Source: Hirsutella rhossiliensis
Taxonomy: Eukaryota > Ascomycota > Sordariomycetes > Hypocreales > Ophiocordycipitaceae
DNA: 64,000 nucleotides
Assembly: GCF_020360975.1 (NCBI RefSeq)
Contig: NW_025408667.1
Span: 11,532,001-11,596,000 of the forward strand
Direction: 5' to 3'
The position numbers and the translations under genes are program-made. How positions within the stretch are numbered: the stretch's first letter is position 1; every line of letters starts with the position of its first letter. Shown one piece after another: positions 10,729-20,626 of the stretch. The notes beneath the pieces are model-generated. The model did no database searches. It worked only from the letters and a program-made list of their open reading frames with translations, and was not told the origin of the DNA.

Positions 10729-11335
10729 CTAGGCAGAGGCTTGGTCATCCCATCTGCTAGCATCACCCATCCCAACATACTCTGCTTCTGTCGTAGATCT
10801 TGCCACTGATTTCATCTTCTTGCTATACGTCATGACGGCGCCTCCGTAGACCATAAAGACGAACTCCAGGATACTCTTCCGGTCCCTTGGATCAGTAGCG
10901 TAGTCGGTGTCAGAGAACGCTTCCCCATCTTGCAGGCCTGCAGAGCCGACGTGCCCTTCGATGTTGTGGTCAATGGAATAATAGTCGATATCGCTGCCTT
11001 CGACTCCTTGTGCGTGCTCATTATTTCCGCCATATGTGATACCGTGGTGAATAGTCCTGCCGACATAACCCAATATTCGTAGCAAAGCCTTCCAGTGGTT
11101 CCAGCATGCCTCTACCGTGAAAGATGCCATTCTGTTAACTGCGAATATAATGTCGAACCTCGTATTGCATAGCCAAATCAGCTTTCGAGCAATTCCACGT
11201 ATTTCAACCATTCGTCATGGTTCAGAGGCCGTCCCGGTTCCTCAACGAGCTTCCGTATAGCTCCAGGTTCCATGGGGGTTGCGTGCTTCATTGAGTCGTC
11301 GTAGAGAAATTCTGCCACGATTTCCTTCGCAAATT
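10729..11335 (-). pseudogene. pol: Copia-3 RT/RNase H C-terminal fragment
   Basis: The reading frames give ATPMEPGA and DEWLKYVE (about 11200-11300), then LCNTRFDIIFAVNRMASF, GYVGRTIHHG, DTDYATDPRDRKS and the RNase H signature STTEAEYVGM (about 10770-10800). This is the end of a Ty1/copia polyprotein, distinct from Copia-1 and Copia-2. Its upstream part is missing: at about 11335 the sequence passes directly into the Helitron helicase, with the two readings meeting around TGGACTCAATTTGC. Confidence 0.75.
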
Positions 11336-13599
11336 GAGTCCACCATAATAACGGCCAGGGGATCTTCCAATGGCTCGGCGCCTGCGTTCCAGGCGATATC
11401 GTATACAGTACCCTGGGCACCGTTAACTAGGCCAGCTGGCTGCCATAGGTTAGTAGTGAGCATTACCCTGGCGCCCTTAGCAACAGGGAACTTGTTAGAT
11501 AGATTGCCAGCATTGTCGCTTGGTGCCTGCCCCGCGCCCTTGCCCTGATTCTTTGCCTCCACCTGTATTGCCGGGGCGTTGAGGTGCACCATATGCTCGT
11601 GGTTGTATTCGTTGACCCGGGCCTTCGTAGAATACACCCGCAAAGCGGCCCTGAAGCTGTCAACCTCGCTCCGCGTTAGCCTGGCCTGTACCCGACTGCT
11701 AAGGAGGTTCCAGGACGGTATGGATAACTTGACTTCACGCAGTTCCTGCAACGCCTGACGGAACTGAGCCTGATCCTCACCAGCCTGGCGCTGTACCGTG
11801 GTCAGGAAGACGGTGCGGTCAAATAACCGGTAGGCCACCTGCCCTCTTCTTTCCAACGAAGACAGGCTGGTGCTAGTCGAATACAGGGGCTTTTGCCGGA
11901 CTGGTGGTAACTGGAAGAAATCGCCCACAAGCAAGACGCTCACACCACCAAAGAACTCGAGGCTACGCTGTGGAAAGGCCTGTCGCAGACGGGAATCGAT
12001 CCGCGCGAGCTGCTCAATCCCCAGCATGCTCTTTTCATCGATAACGAGGTATTTGACGTGCCGTAGGCGGGACTGAAGGGCGGCTGCGTCGGCTGGGGGA
12101 AGGTCGGTAAAGGCACCACCTACTGGGAGGCGTAGCAGCGAATGAATGGTGCTGCCCTGTATCTGGTTACTCGCAACACCTGTTGGCGCCACGCGGCAAA
12201 TAGGGCTAGGATTCGGTAGGGCGGCCGCCTGAAGATGGGAGGAAAGCACCTTGATAAGGAAGGACTTGCCTGTTCCACCACCACCGTCGACATGGAGAAG
12301 GAGTTGAGTAGAATTTTGCGCCTGGAAGTGACCCATGAATGTGTCGTACACGAGCCGTTGTTGTGGGTTAAGCTGGTCACGCCAGTGAGGGTCAAGGACC
12401 TCCACATCGTTGGCCATAGGGTGGCTAGCGATAAGGTCTTTCCAGTAGCTGTCTCGAAGTTCCGGATAAGTACCGACATGCCGTGTCCAGTCGTAATTGA
12501 CGTCGATATCGCGGCGGCCAAGTAGGTCAAGATCTTCCTGGGTAAGGGGGTTGTCAGGTAAAAGGGCGGCGAGGCGAATCCAGTCTTCGTCATCAAATTC
12601 TTCCTCCACAGGCAGAGCCTCGTATAGATCATCTTGAGGCTGTAGTCGAGCCTCTTTTGGCCGGCCGTAATAGTCATCACCATGACTGTGGTGCTGCCAA
12701 CAATAGGAGAAGGCCTCGACGTAAGAACTAAAAAGCCGGCCGTCAAATGTGAGGAGCTCATCAACCCGCCGGTGTGGGTGGTTTAATGTTAGCTTTACAC
12801 GGCAGTAATCTGACCACTGTTGACCTTCTGGATCAGCCTGATAGCGAGGAAAGTAAACCAAGACACGGGGCCTGCCGTTAACGTTGCCTGGCTGCCATCG
12901 CTTCCACTTGGAAGGGTCCCTAGAGCGGAAATTCCAGCAGTTAAGGAAGGAGACGTAGGTTAGGTCCTTTAGGTCTTCTGGGCGTCGAGTGTACTTTTCG
13001 TAGACGTTGGGGGCCTCGTCAACCTCATCGCCGTTAATGCGGAGGGAGCGGGAATGCCTGTCAGGATTACGGCAGTCAACGTATAGGCAGGTTCGTGAGC
13101 CCTCCTGTAACGGCAGGCCGAGGAGCAAGTGGCTAACCTCCTGCTTCGAGTAATCCCGCTCAGCAACTAGCTGATTTAGTAGCTTTGACGTAAAGGAAAT
13201 CAGGGGGTTGTGGTCCTTGACCCGGGGCATCAGGGCCTTCCCAATTTGGGCAAAAGACTCGCTTTTCTTTTCCGACTTGGAGCAGTACTTGGCCGCGTAA
13301 TCGATTACCTGCTGTAGGCTCGTGCAGGGCGAGACATCTGTATTGGCTAGCCACGCAACGGTAAGCAAGCGGTTATAGTGATTGATCTGGCCATCGTTCC
13401 GCTTGCCCCTGGAGCTCCAGTGCTTAGAATGAGGAACCTTGTCAAGGGAGGCTAGTAGGCGCTGCCCGTGAGGAAATCCAAAGCGGCACTCGACCTGCTT
13501 GGTATGCTTATTGAGCTGCATACAGTAGTTGTTGCAGCGGTGGCGTTGCACGCGGTTGACTACCATCGATAGGAACTGAACGGTAAGGGGCTGCTCCAA
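11336..13599 (-). pseudogene. Helitron PIF1 helicase and end of Rep, 3'-truncated
   Basis: One long open frame of about 750 codons. Near its start the frame still carries Rep sequence: VIDYAAKYCSKSEKK (about 13260-13310) holds the paired tyrosines of the nicking site. The helicase follows with Walker A GGGGTGKSFL (about 12250-12280), Walker B VIDEKSMLG (about 12020-12050), GDFFQLPP (about 11915) and VQRQ. It ends in VAKGARVMLTTNLW and VIMVDS, where HKSQG-type motifs should follow but Copia-3 begins. The frame opens by a one-base shift from the Rep frame at about 13610. The codon after the shift is TTG, so no independent start is implied. Confidence 0.88.
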
Positions 13600-14375
13600 T
13601 AGATTGCTGATCAGGGGATTCCCTTCCCAGGAGCCTGTATTCGCTGAGGCTCTGGGTTAACGGCAGATACGTGATATCCCCAGATACGGGCAAATCGCTC
13701 CCGGGATCGATTATCGTCAGGATCCAAGTCTGGGTGGCCACTTAACCAATATAGGCCATGGTGGTGACTGGAACCCCTGCCCTGCCACTCGTAGCGACCC
13801 CAAAAGTCCGTTAGGTTGAGCTTCTGCTTCAGGACAATAGTCCTAAACAGCGTATAACGCTTATGGAAGTGGTAAGCGGCGATGTGGGCGTTGTCTCGTA
13901 GCAATTGCCGGGACAGGGCCATCCGCGCCGCCTCGTGGGCTGCTTGCCACTCGTGGAATCGAGGCATATGACGGTATAGGGATTCCCAGTGGTAATCGGC
14001 TGCACTTGCAGTAGCGAAAAGGCCAGGCCTGCCTAGATTATAGGCATATGCTTCCAATTCCTTCCTTTGCTTGTACCAATATGGCCGGGTGCCCCTGATT
14101 ACAGCGGCTTGGCGCGTAATCGACTGGATCAGGGCCTGAGCCTCTGGCTCGTCAGGCTCAGCCATCGCTTCCTCTAGGTCAGCCCGTGTAAGGGGTTGAC
14201 GGCGGCTGTCGCGTTGCCTGACGAAGTAGTCACTTCGCTTTCGGACCTGCGCACGTAACAGCGTGTTGAGGGCCACGAAAGGCCACGTCTTATGGCGGGC
14301 AAAACGTCCGTCTTGCCATCTCATCGCATGGCCAAGGTAGTCCTGGTACGTGATGCTCCGTAGGCGAGGCTCCAC
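13600..14375 (-). pseudogene. Helitron Rep nuclease middle part (HUH)
   Basis: Contains ITYQDYLGHAMRWQDGRFA, WPFVALNTLLRAQV and the helitron-like block FWGRYEWQGRGSSHHHGLYW (about 13760-13810), which holds the HUH metal-binding histidines. The domain binds and nicks single-stranded transposon ends. A one-base shift at about 14350 separates it from the N-terminal frame, and another at about 13611 from the helicase frame. The whole was presumably one protein of about 1,500 residues. Confidence 0.82.
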
Positions 14376-15990
14376 GAAGTCGGCCTTGCCGTCGGGGTAG
14401 AGGGTAGGGAATGCGAGCGTTAACAGCGGCTGGGAACGGTTGAATTCGTCGATAGGGTCCTGCGAATGGAAGGCAGTGGCATCTGGTGTCGAGCCTGCGC
14501 GCTACGCGGCATGTACTCCAGATCAGCCATACGCTCAGGTCAGTGGAACCGTCAAGAAATCGGGACTGCAGTGCGTTCAATTCGGTATCGGTAACCTGCA
14601 AATTCGGGATCGCCGATGCGTCGGCATCGCTAGGATCCTCTTCCACAGCCTCTTCAACGGGGCCTTGGGGGACCTCGCCGTCAGGTATGTCAGCCACTTG
14701 GCTGGCAATGGACGCAACTATGCTGCCGTCAAGAGGAAGCCGTTGCAGGCGATTCTGGCTCACGACGATATCGCGATAGCCTGGGTGGTGACACTGTAGG
14801 TAATGCAGCCAGGCCAGCAGGCATGAGCGGCGTACCCGGAAATCGCGAGCAAACTGTTGCCAGAAGCGAGGGTCGCCCTCCATAGTAGGAGGCCGCAGGA
14901 GGACGATATCCAGCTCTTCAGGTAGGACTGGGAGCTCTTCAAATAGCCTGCCAACATTGCGAAGGAAGTGGACAACGTGACCGCGATATTTATATTGAGC
15001 GCCACGTACCTGCAGGACCTTCACGTGTACGTGAACCCTAGCAATGAGCATCTCCTCGACCATCGTTAGATTGGGTAGATTACCGGGGACTTCCCCAAAG
15101 TCAAGGTTATTCGCAGCGCTAAAGAAGTAGGGCTCGTTAGGGGCTTTCTTCCTGTCTCGACCAATGCAGCGGCTGCAGATTTTCAAGCTGTTTCGCTTCA
15201 TATCGAACCAACGCTCATGACAACGAAGGCAACTATGCATCTCATCATCATTCAGGGCAGTATAGAACTCCCGCACAAGGGCCTGATCTTCCTCACTAAG
15301 GGCAGGCAAGTTAAGGTCCCCCGTCAAAGGCGGGTCAATACTCTGATCAAACTGTCGCTCTTGAGGCTGTGTGCCTTGACGCGTATAATGGCCGCGGCGA
15401 TGACCATGTGGCAATAATGAAGGAGTGGTAGGAAGCGATTCCCGTGGTATAGGAGTGCCTTGCACAACAGGAGCTGTAGGGGCAGTGTCTTGAATCGGCG
15501 TGCCCAGAACTACTGTTGGCAGGCTAAGGGTAGGAGGGATAGGGGAAGGTCCCTCTACAACGCTTGGGGTAGATGGCCCTAGTGGAGGAGGGCTAGGCCG
15601 TCCCAGGAGTGCGGGCGGCAGGCGACGGAATAAACCAGGCGTGGCAGGAGGTTGTAAGCCGTTCACAAACGAAGGCGATGGCACAGTCCGCCTTGGAGGC
15701 GTCAGGTTAGCTAGCGAATCCGTCCTCTTCGTGGCTCTGCGTGGCGATAGCCTCAAGGCCATATTCCGCATCGCGGCAACGGCGGCTCGAGATTCGGTTA
15801 CCCTTTCCTTTTGGCGTGTCCTACAGCTAGTGCACTGTACTGTAAACTTCGTAGGGTCCTTGACGCTTCGAAAGTCGACTTCGGGTAGTCTTGCTTGCAA
15901 GTACGGCAGTTGCGAACTGCCTGGGGTATATCGTCCTCCATCTTGCCGTATATTTGTCTGGCAGCCTGGAGGTCTAATACCGTGATAGAT
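14290..15990 (-). pseudogene. Helitron N-terminal DUF6570-like region
   Basis: Starts with a Cys pair (CTSCRTRQKE, about 15830), then a Pro/Thr-rich linker with PTPP-like repeats (about 15300-15700). A zinc-binding segment with CLRCHERWFDMKRNSLKICSRC (split here as CLRCHERW and KICSRC, about 15170-15240) leads into NLTMVEEMLIARVHVHVKVLQVRG, characteristic of the domain preceding Rep in fungal Helitrons. The far N-terminus (15900-15990) continues in another frame. The 3' part, after about 14500, is out of frame. Confidence 0.7.
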
Positions 15991-16283
15991 CTCGATAGGG
16001 AAGCTGTCTGTGAGGTAGCTAGGTTAGGTCTAGACGATTAGGGAAGGGGGAGATAGTACTGCTTGCCCGGAGGAAGGATAATAGGGGAATCCAGAGAGGT
16101 AGATCGGCTGCGGGGGTACCGTTAGCAAACTGATGGGTTTGGTAGATTTGATGGAAAAGGGAAGCAGCCGCCATGTCGGTGGCGGAAGGGGCACAGGGTT
16201 TATCTAGCCAGAAGCGTGCTTAGAACCCAACTAAGTCAGTGCATTGAAGAAAAGAAGAACTGAAAAACTTCTCGGCGAGTTGG

Positions 16284-16461
16284 TGTTACGGTATCCACCT
16301 CCACATACCTTACGGTATCCACTTCCACATACCGTTACGTATATAGACCGCTTCCTCCTTTTCTTCAGTTCCTCTTCCTCTTCCCTTCTTCCTTAAGAAG
16401 TCGATAATTAACTATTCTTCCAAGTCCCTTCTGGTTATCCATATCGGCCTTGATCGTAACA
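16284..16461. mobile_element. Short solo LTR-like element at Helitron/Copia-1b junction
   Basis: Begins TGTTACGGTATCC and ends GATCGTAACA; the terminal 7 bases are inverted repeats (TGTTACG/CGTAACA). It contains a TATA-like GTATATAGACC (about 16339) and two tandem copies of TTACGGTATCCACYTCCACATACC. The flanks differ (GTTGG left, TGCAG right), so there is no target duplication. On one side is Helitron, on the other the truncated integrase of Copia-1b. Confidence 0.55.
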
Positions 16462-16465
16462 TGCA

Positions 16466-17120
16466 GGACCATTCTGAGCTGATGTATAGGGCGCAGTCGG
16501 CTCATCTTGAATTCCTTGACCTTCTACCCAGGCTTCGTAGGCCGTTTGGAGGGCTGGATCGTTATCTCGATGGATAACACAGATGCTAAGATTCCACTGG
16601 CGCTTGATCATGGCCTCGTGGTTCTTGAGTGCAGACAAGACTGAAGATTGCGTCGCATTATTGAGAAAATAGATGAATACCATGCACGTGAACTCATCTT
16701 TGACAAGAAGAACGGCTCCTTTGCCGTTAAAGGCAGTGTTCATAGAGAAGATATCGATGTAAATTCTCCAGAAGGGTCGTGGTGATTTGTTCTGAGAAGG
16801 TCGGCGTGAAACAACCTTCTTTCCCTTTCCAAGGGAACAGGCCTTGCAGTCAATAGTGGCTGGGCCTTTGATCTTTGATCCTGTGGTGTTCTCGACAAGA
16901 TTCTCTAGGGCTTGAGGGTTCAAGTGGCCTAGACGCTTGTGCCAGAGCGTGGCATCCGCAGTTTGAGTCGGTCGTTGCGACGACGAAGTGAAGTTGGAAG
17001 AGTGTGTTTCTTCCTCAATGGGGTTGTACTCGATAACCGGTTGTCGGTATCGGCGAATGGTGTGAAATACTTCCTGATCGTCCTTAGAAACGCAACCAGA
17101 TGATGGATTCCAGTTGTATC
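16466..17120 (-). pseudogene. pol: Copia-1b integrase, truncated
   Basis: After the 291-bp insertion the frame reads NWNPSSGCVSKDDQEVFHT, then LWHKRLGHLNPQALENLVEN and CKACSLGKGKK (zinc-binding HHCC), IYIDIFSMNT, HRDNDPALQ and APYTSAQNGP. The first two catalytic acidic residues are present, but the sequence ends right before the AERSGG block with the catalytic Glu. It is open without frameshift over about 650 bp. Confidence 0.85.
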
Positions 17121-17411
17121 CTGATGCGTTTTTGCGTGTCCCTACGCACACTGGGGCGTTGGGCACGGCACCAAGCATCAAGGACACCGGCTGCCGAACG
17201 CACAGCCGTGTGAACAGGCAGCCGTGTGAGACAGGCAGCCGTGTGAAACAGGCAGCCGTGTGAACAGGCATCGGTATGTGGCTGCCTGGTAAACCGGCCG
17301 GATCACCTAGATAGTCCGACCTGGCTGCCTCCTACATAAGGATGAGGCAGTCCTAGCTTATTTGGAGAGACAACCATCCCACTTCATCTCATCCATATGC
17401 AAAATGCATCA
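17121..17411. mobile_element. 291-bp TG...CA element, copy 1, in Copia-1b
   Basis: Starts TGATGCGTTTTTGCGTG and ends CATATGCAAAATGCATCA, so the ends are imperfect inverted repeats of about 15 bp. Perfect duplication TATCC (17116-17120, 17412-17416). Four tandem units of about 16 bp, AGGCAGCCGTGTGARAC-like, lie at about 17200-17265. It is the inverse orientation of the copy at 49994-50282. It has no coding capacity. TG/CA ends with 5-bp duplication fit a solo LTR; the long inverted ends also allow a MITE. Confidence 0.82.
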
Positions 17412-19249
17412 TATCCTTTCGCCAGAAAGCGGTCAAGAGATGCGATGTTGGTGTGGAAGTTTGGCACAAAGGCAACGTCATTTAGTTGAAAAAGTCCGTC
17501 TTCAAGTCTCATACGAACCATGCCGTAGCCAAGGATTTGAAGTTGGCTATCGCCTGCGAACAGCTCTTCTGGCTCTGCAAGTGCGGTATATTCAAGAAAA
17601 CGAGACTGGTCGTTACAGATGTGTGTGTCGGAACCAAAATCGAGGATGAAGGAATCCCTGAGTTGGTAGATGGGCTTTCCCACCGAGAAACTCGTTGTAG
17701 TGGTAGGGGGAGGTGATGGAGGATTGTGTGGTGACGACTTTGTGTGAAAGCTTGCAAAAGCTGCACCTTTGAGACTCGAGTCCTCGGTCTCTTTCTGCAT
17801 GCGTTTTTGTGTATCGGCAATAACCTTTCGTACCCAAGGAGTGGAGTCCTGTACATCTCGGATTTTCTTCTCGACTTTCTCATTGGCCTTCCACCCATCA
17901 GGTCTGATTAACTCGATAAGGTAGAAGCATTCCGAGAAGCGGTGATATTTGCCACAAACACATAAGGGAACTCCAGCGGAGTTTCTGCTGGATTTCCAGC
18001 CGTTTTCTTCTCTCTGATTATTGTCGTGTTTGCTCTTGCTGTCGCTTGCTTCCTTTCCTTGGAAGGAAGCGCCGAATGATCCCTTTTGGTTGTTGGCAGC
18101 TTTAATTCGATGAGCTCTCTCAAAGATCTCACTGATCTTAATGCCATCAGGGAACTCGTTTTTCCAAGTAGGCTTGCCGCATGCGGCATCGTCCCCCATC
18201 TTGTTAACCCAATAGTCCGTGAAGGGGGCGTTTATGAGTGAGACGGCCTGTAGGAAATCTTGCGTAGGGCGGAGACCTTGAACGTCAGGTAGCCCTAATT
18301 GCTTTGCCTCTGTGAGGACTTTTTGCCACTGCGTGATCCAAGCTTCGACCTTGGTTCGTTCAGGCGATTGTAGGGTGGAGCGGTAGCGTTGTAACACTTC
18401 TCTCTCGAGAGCCCAGTCGGTTGGTGCTACTCGAGCTTGCAAGAGAGAAAGTTGCTTGGCAACGTCATGTTCTTCGGCAATGGTGCTGTAGTAGTTGCCG
18501 ATGGTCTTGACAATGTGCTGTTGAAGGCTGGCGAGGGCCTTGACTTGATCCCTGTGCCCTTGCAGCTTGCTGCGGTACTGGGTATGAAGAAACTCGAGAA
18601 GGCGAAACTCCTTTAGGGTCAAATCCACAAGTTCAGATGCTTCTGGATTGATCTGGCTGAAGGTCGGTTCAACTGGCTGCTGAAGAACCGGCTTACCTTC
18701 CTTGATGGAAGGGTCGAGGTATTCCCACACGTTGTGAGATGATGTCGCGAAGCAGATTTGATGTTCAATTGAACATACCACCTGAACAACAGGTGGCTTG
18801 ATTTTTCGTGACAGTTATGAGCCCGGGAGGAGGGGTTACCCCTCCTGGAACTTCCCGGTAGCTGCGCACGACCACCTAGGCTAGCGCGCACTCGACGGAG
18901 TCGGTGTTCGAGTCCCGCCTGGCTTCCCCGAAGTGTCTGCCTAGTAGGGGCCCAGGAAGAACAGGGGATCCGCTGTGTAAAAAGTCCCAAGATGCGAGTG
19001 TCTGTTCAGATGCGAAGATTTCAAGCATAAGGGTCCAGGAATCCCGGGATCGTCCCGGCCTCCCTGAGGGGGTGTGTCGCGAAGCAGATTTGATGTTCAA
19101 TTGAACATACCACCTGAACAACAGGTGGCTTGATTTTTCGTGACAGATGAAGCGAATTTCTTGATGATGGAAATCCACTGTTTCCAGTCGCAAGGTCCGT
19201 TGAGAACGGCACCCTTGGAAGAGCCATCGAGATCTGAAGCTAAGCTCAT
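17412..19249 (-). pseudogene. gag: Copia-1b gag and protease, interrupted by TRIM-1
   Basis: Begins at ATG 19249 (MSLASDLDGSSKG), is cut at ASS by TRIM-1 (18743-19145), and resumes in frame as HNVWEYLDPS. It then reads more than 440 codons with no frameshift. The Gag knuckle CVCGKYHRFSECF is at about 17925-17965. Protease follows, but its catalytic DSG has become DFG (ILDFGSDTHIC, about 17630), which should inactivate an aspartic protease. The frame ends in DRFLAKGY at the 291-bp insertion. This copy is the best guide to the broken Copia-1 frame. Confidence 0.85.
18743..19145 (+). mobile_element. TRIM-1, miniature LTR retrotransposon (403 bp)
   Basis: Two identical 71-bp terminal direct repeats (18743-18813 and 19075-19145), TGTCGCGAAG to TTTTCGTGACA. 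The left is followed by a primer-binding site GTTATGAGCCCGGG; the right is preceded by a purine tract CTGAGGGGGTG. Perfect target duplication GATGA (18738-18742, 19146-19150). The interior is 261 bp and non-coding, with a tRNA B-box-like TGTTCGAGTCC (about 18906-18917). These are the defining traits of a TRIM. It lies inside Copia-1b gag; a second copy is at 45059-45466. Confidence 0.9.
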
Positions 19250-19309
19250 TGTGGAAACATATTCTGCGCAGTGGAAGTGAACGAGAATAGATACCCAGTC
19301 AATGGCAGA

Positions 19310-19322
19310 CCGGGCTCATAAC
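19310..19322 (-). promoter_or_regulatory. Copia-1b primer-binding site
   Basis: On the - strand GTTATGAGCCCGG directly follows the 5' LTR, identical to the Copia-1 site at 1240-1252. It is complementary to the initiator-Met tRNA anticodon arm. Confidence 0.75.
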
Positions 19323-19525
19323 TGTCTCACGGAGGATGAGCAAAGCAAGCACATAGATCAAGGACTGGAGAACTCTTGGTTTCTATCTAATGAGCGGAAG
19401 TTCATCTTTCCTATATACACCGATAGAAAAAGCAATGGTGCTGCTGCCGTAGGCAGCAGCCCGACTAGTGGCGTCTGCCTGCTAGGCAGTAGGCAGCACC
19501 GTGAACGAGCGTTCAGCTCTTGACA
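19323..19525 (-). repeat. Copia-1b 5' LTR (203 bp)
   Basis: On the - strand it runs TGTCAAGAGC to CCGTGAGACA, ending in CA unlike Copia-1. It includes TATA-like GTGTATATAGG (about 19408) and an inverted pair GGTGCTGC...GCAGCACC (about 19436-19499). Beyond 19525 lies a possible RRM exon. No duplication can be tested because the 3' end is lost. Confidence 0.75.
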
Positions 19526-19629
19526 GCCCCGGCTTCCTCTTTGGTCTCGAAGTCGATCAAGCAGTAGTGGTGGTTGCCCGGCTCGGATCTCTTGATTTCG
19601 TGCGGTGTGATTCTCTTGCCAATTGCCAT
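19513..19629 (-). pseudogene. Possible RRM-domain exon fragment cut by Copia-1b
   Basis: 38-codon reading on the - strand, MAIGKRITPHEIKRSEPGN followed by HHYCLIDFETKEEAGAV. The second half resembles an RNA-recognition motif around RNP1 and helix 2. A plausible 3' splice acceptor (CCTAG) lies just before the ATG at 19630. The Copia-1b LTR starts at 19525 exactly after the codons for EEAGA, so the exon appears truncated by the insertion. Only a short stretch supports this; it could be chance. Confidence 0.35.
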
Positions 19630-20137
19630 CCTAGGCACCAATTGCCACAAGGGCAAGGTATTAGAGTCATTCTATAAGGAGGACCGAGATTGGCGGGGAT
19701 ATTGTGCGGAAGCATAAGGCCGTCGTTGAGGGGAAGAGGTCGCCAATGGTCGTCGCTCGGGGCAAACGTGTCGCTCAGGGCAAACGTGTCGCCTAGGGGA
19801 AAACGTGTCGCCTAGGGAAAACGTGTCGTGTCTGCGGGCACAGCTCTACCCCGTAAAGTGGGGACATCTCCGCCGCCTGGACCTGCTCTTTAAATCCGCG
19901 CCGCCTCTGCAGCAAGGCCTTCGGGCATTATTGGTCTATAAAAAGATAAAGCAGCAAGGGCGGAATATCGTTTGACAGATAGGACTCAGCCTGCGACAGA
20001 TGAGCAGCCCGGAGGTTTCGGACTGCGTTTCCAGACTCACACGGACATCCCTAGCCTAGATGTGTCCTGTGTGAAGGTGGTCAATTGATGACAATAGTTT
20101 ACACTATGTGAAGTTCCAGGCCAAGGTGTTCGGAGCC
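19630..20137. other. Non-coding stretch with a ~20-bp tandem repeat
   Basis: Four tandem units resembling GGCAAACGTGTCGCCTAGGG occur at about 19751-19829. TATA-like TCTATAAAAAGATAAAG is at about 19940. No ORF with recognisable product. It may contain an old LTR (several TGTCG starts, CTGCGACA near 19990), but no duplication was found. Confidence 0.5.
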
Positions 20138-20408
20138 TATCGCACGGAGGATGAGCAAGTGGGCATAAAGATCAGGGACTGGAAGACTCTTGATTCTGCT
20201 ATCTAAGGTGGGAAAGAGGCGAGATCTTTATAGACTGCCTGAATATGAGAATGGAAGGGAATGGTAGTGAATGGAAGCATCTGATCAGATCATCTGGAAG
20301 CCACTGATGCGTCGATGATGCCTCCTAGAAGTTTCTGTGGGGAAATGTGGAAACGGACTGTGCGAATAGGGGGTCAGACTGTTGGAGGCTGATATCCTAT
20401 GTGTGACA
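20138..20408 (-). mobile_element. Solo LTR of Copia-1 (271 bp)
   Basis: The reverse complement matches the Copia-1 3' LTR over its full 271 bp with only two transitions seen by eye. Perfect duplication GAGCC (20133-20137, 20409-20413). It lies 218 bp past the stop codon of the ligase gene. Confidence 0.95.
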
Positions 20409-20626
20409 GAGCCAAAAGAAGATTTACGGATGTAGGAATCCCAACTGCGTCGCATGGCCAACATTCACAGAACACGGTACAGTACAGTACAGTAGCAGAG
20501 CAATCGCCCTGCCGGGTTTGAATGCTGTTAGACAAGGCAGCCAGCCACTTGCTCTCTTGCCAAACGCCAAATCTTGACCACTCACCCATTGCGTACCTAA
20601 GTCTTCAATATGGCTACACATATTTT

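Larger units (their letters stand above)
11336..16283 (-). mobile_element. Helitron, 3'-truncated, RepHel type
   Basis: A rolling-circle transposon on the - strand. From 15990 down to 11336 it encodes an N-terminal DUF6570-like region, an HUH Rep domain and a PIF1 helicase, the standard fungal Helitron layout. The helicase stops before its C-terminal motifs, at the junction with Copia-3, so the CTRR/hairpin terminus is lost. The 5' TC terminus could not be located in 15990-16283; that stretch has no ORF and contains pyrimidine-rich sequence. Confidence 0.85.
16462..19525 (-). mobile_element. Copia-1b, 3'-truncated relative of Copia-1
   Basis: On the - strand: LTR (19525-19323), primer-binding site, gag from 19249, protease, and integrase that stops at about 16466 just after SAQNG. 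RT, RNase H and the 3' LTR are gone. Protein matches Copia-1 closely through gag and integrase, but the LTR is only 203 bp and shares just the last ~20 bases (CTCATCCTCCGTG) with Copia-1. It is interrupted by TRIM-1 (18743-19145) and the 291-bp element (17121-17411). Confidence 0.88.

Noticed and set aside
17195..17270. CRISPR-like array from regularly spaced GGCAGCCGTGTG units
   Set aside because: Units are directly abutting tandem repeats without unique spacers, inside a 291-bp mobile element of a eukaryote.
18880..18930. tRNA gene inside the TRIM
   Set aside because: A B-box-like TGTTCGAGTCC is present, but T-stem pairing is poor and no acceptor stem or A box could be fitted.
20138..20408. 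RIP mutation in repeats
   Set aside because: The Copia-1 solo LTR differs from the full-length LTR by only two transitions, not in CpA context on one strand, and the repeats are not AT-rich. No sign of strong RIP.
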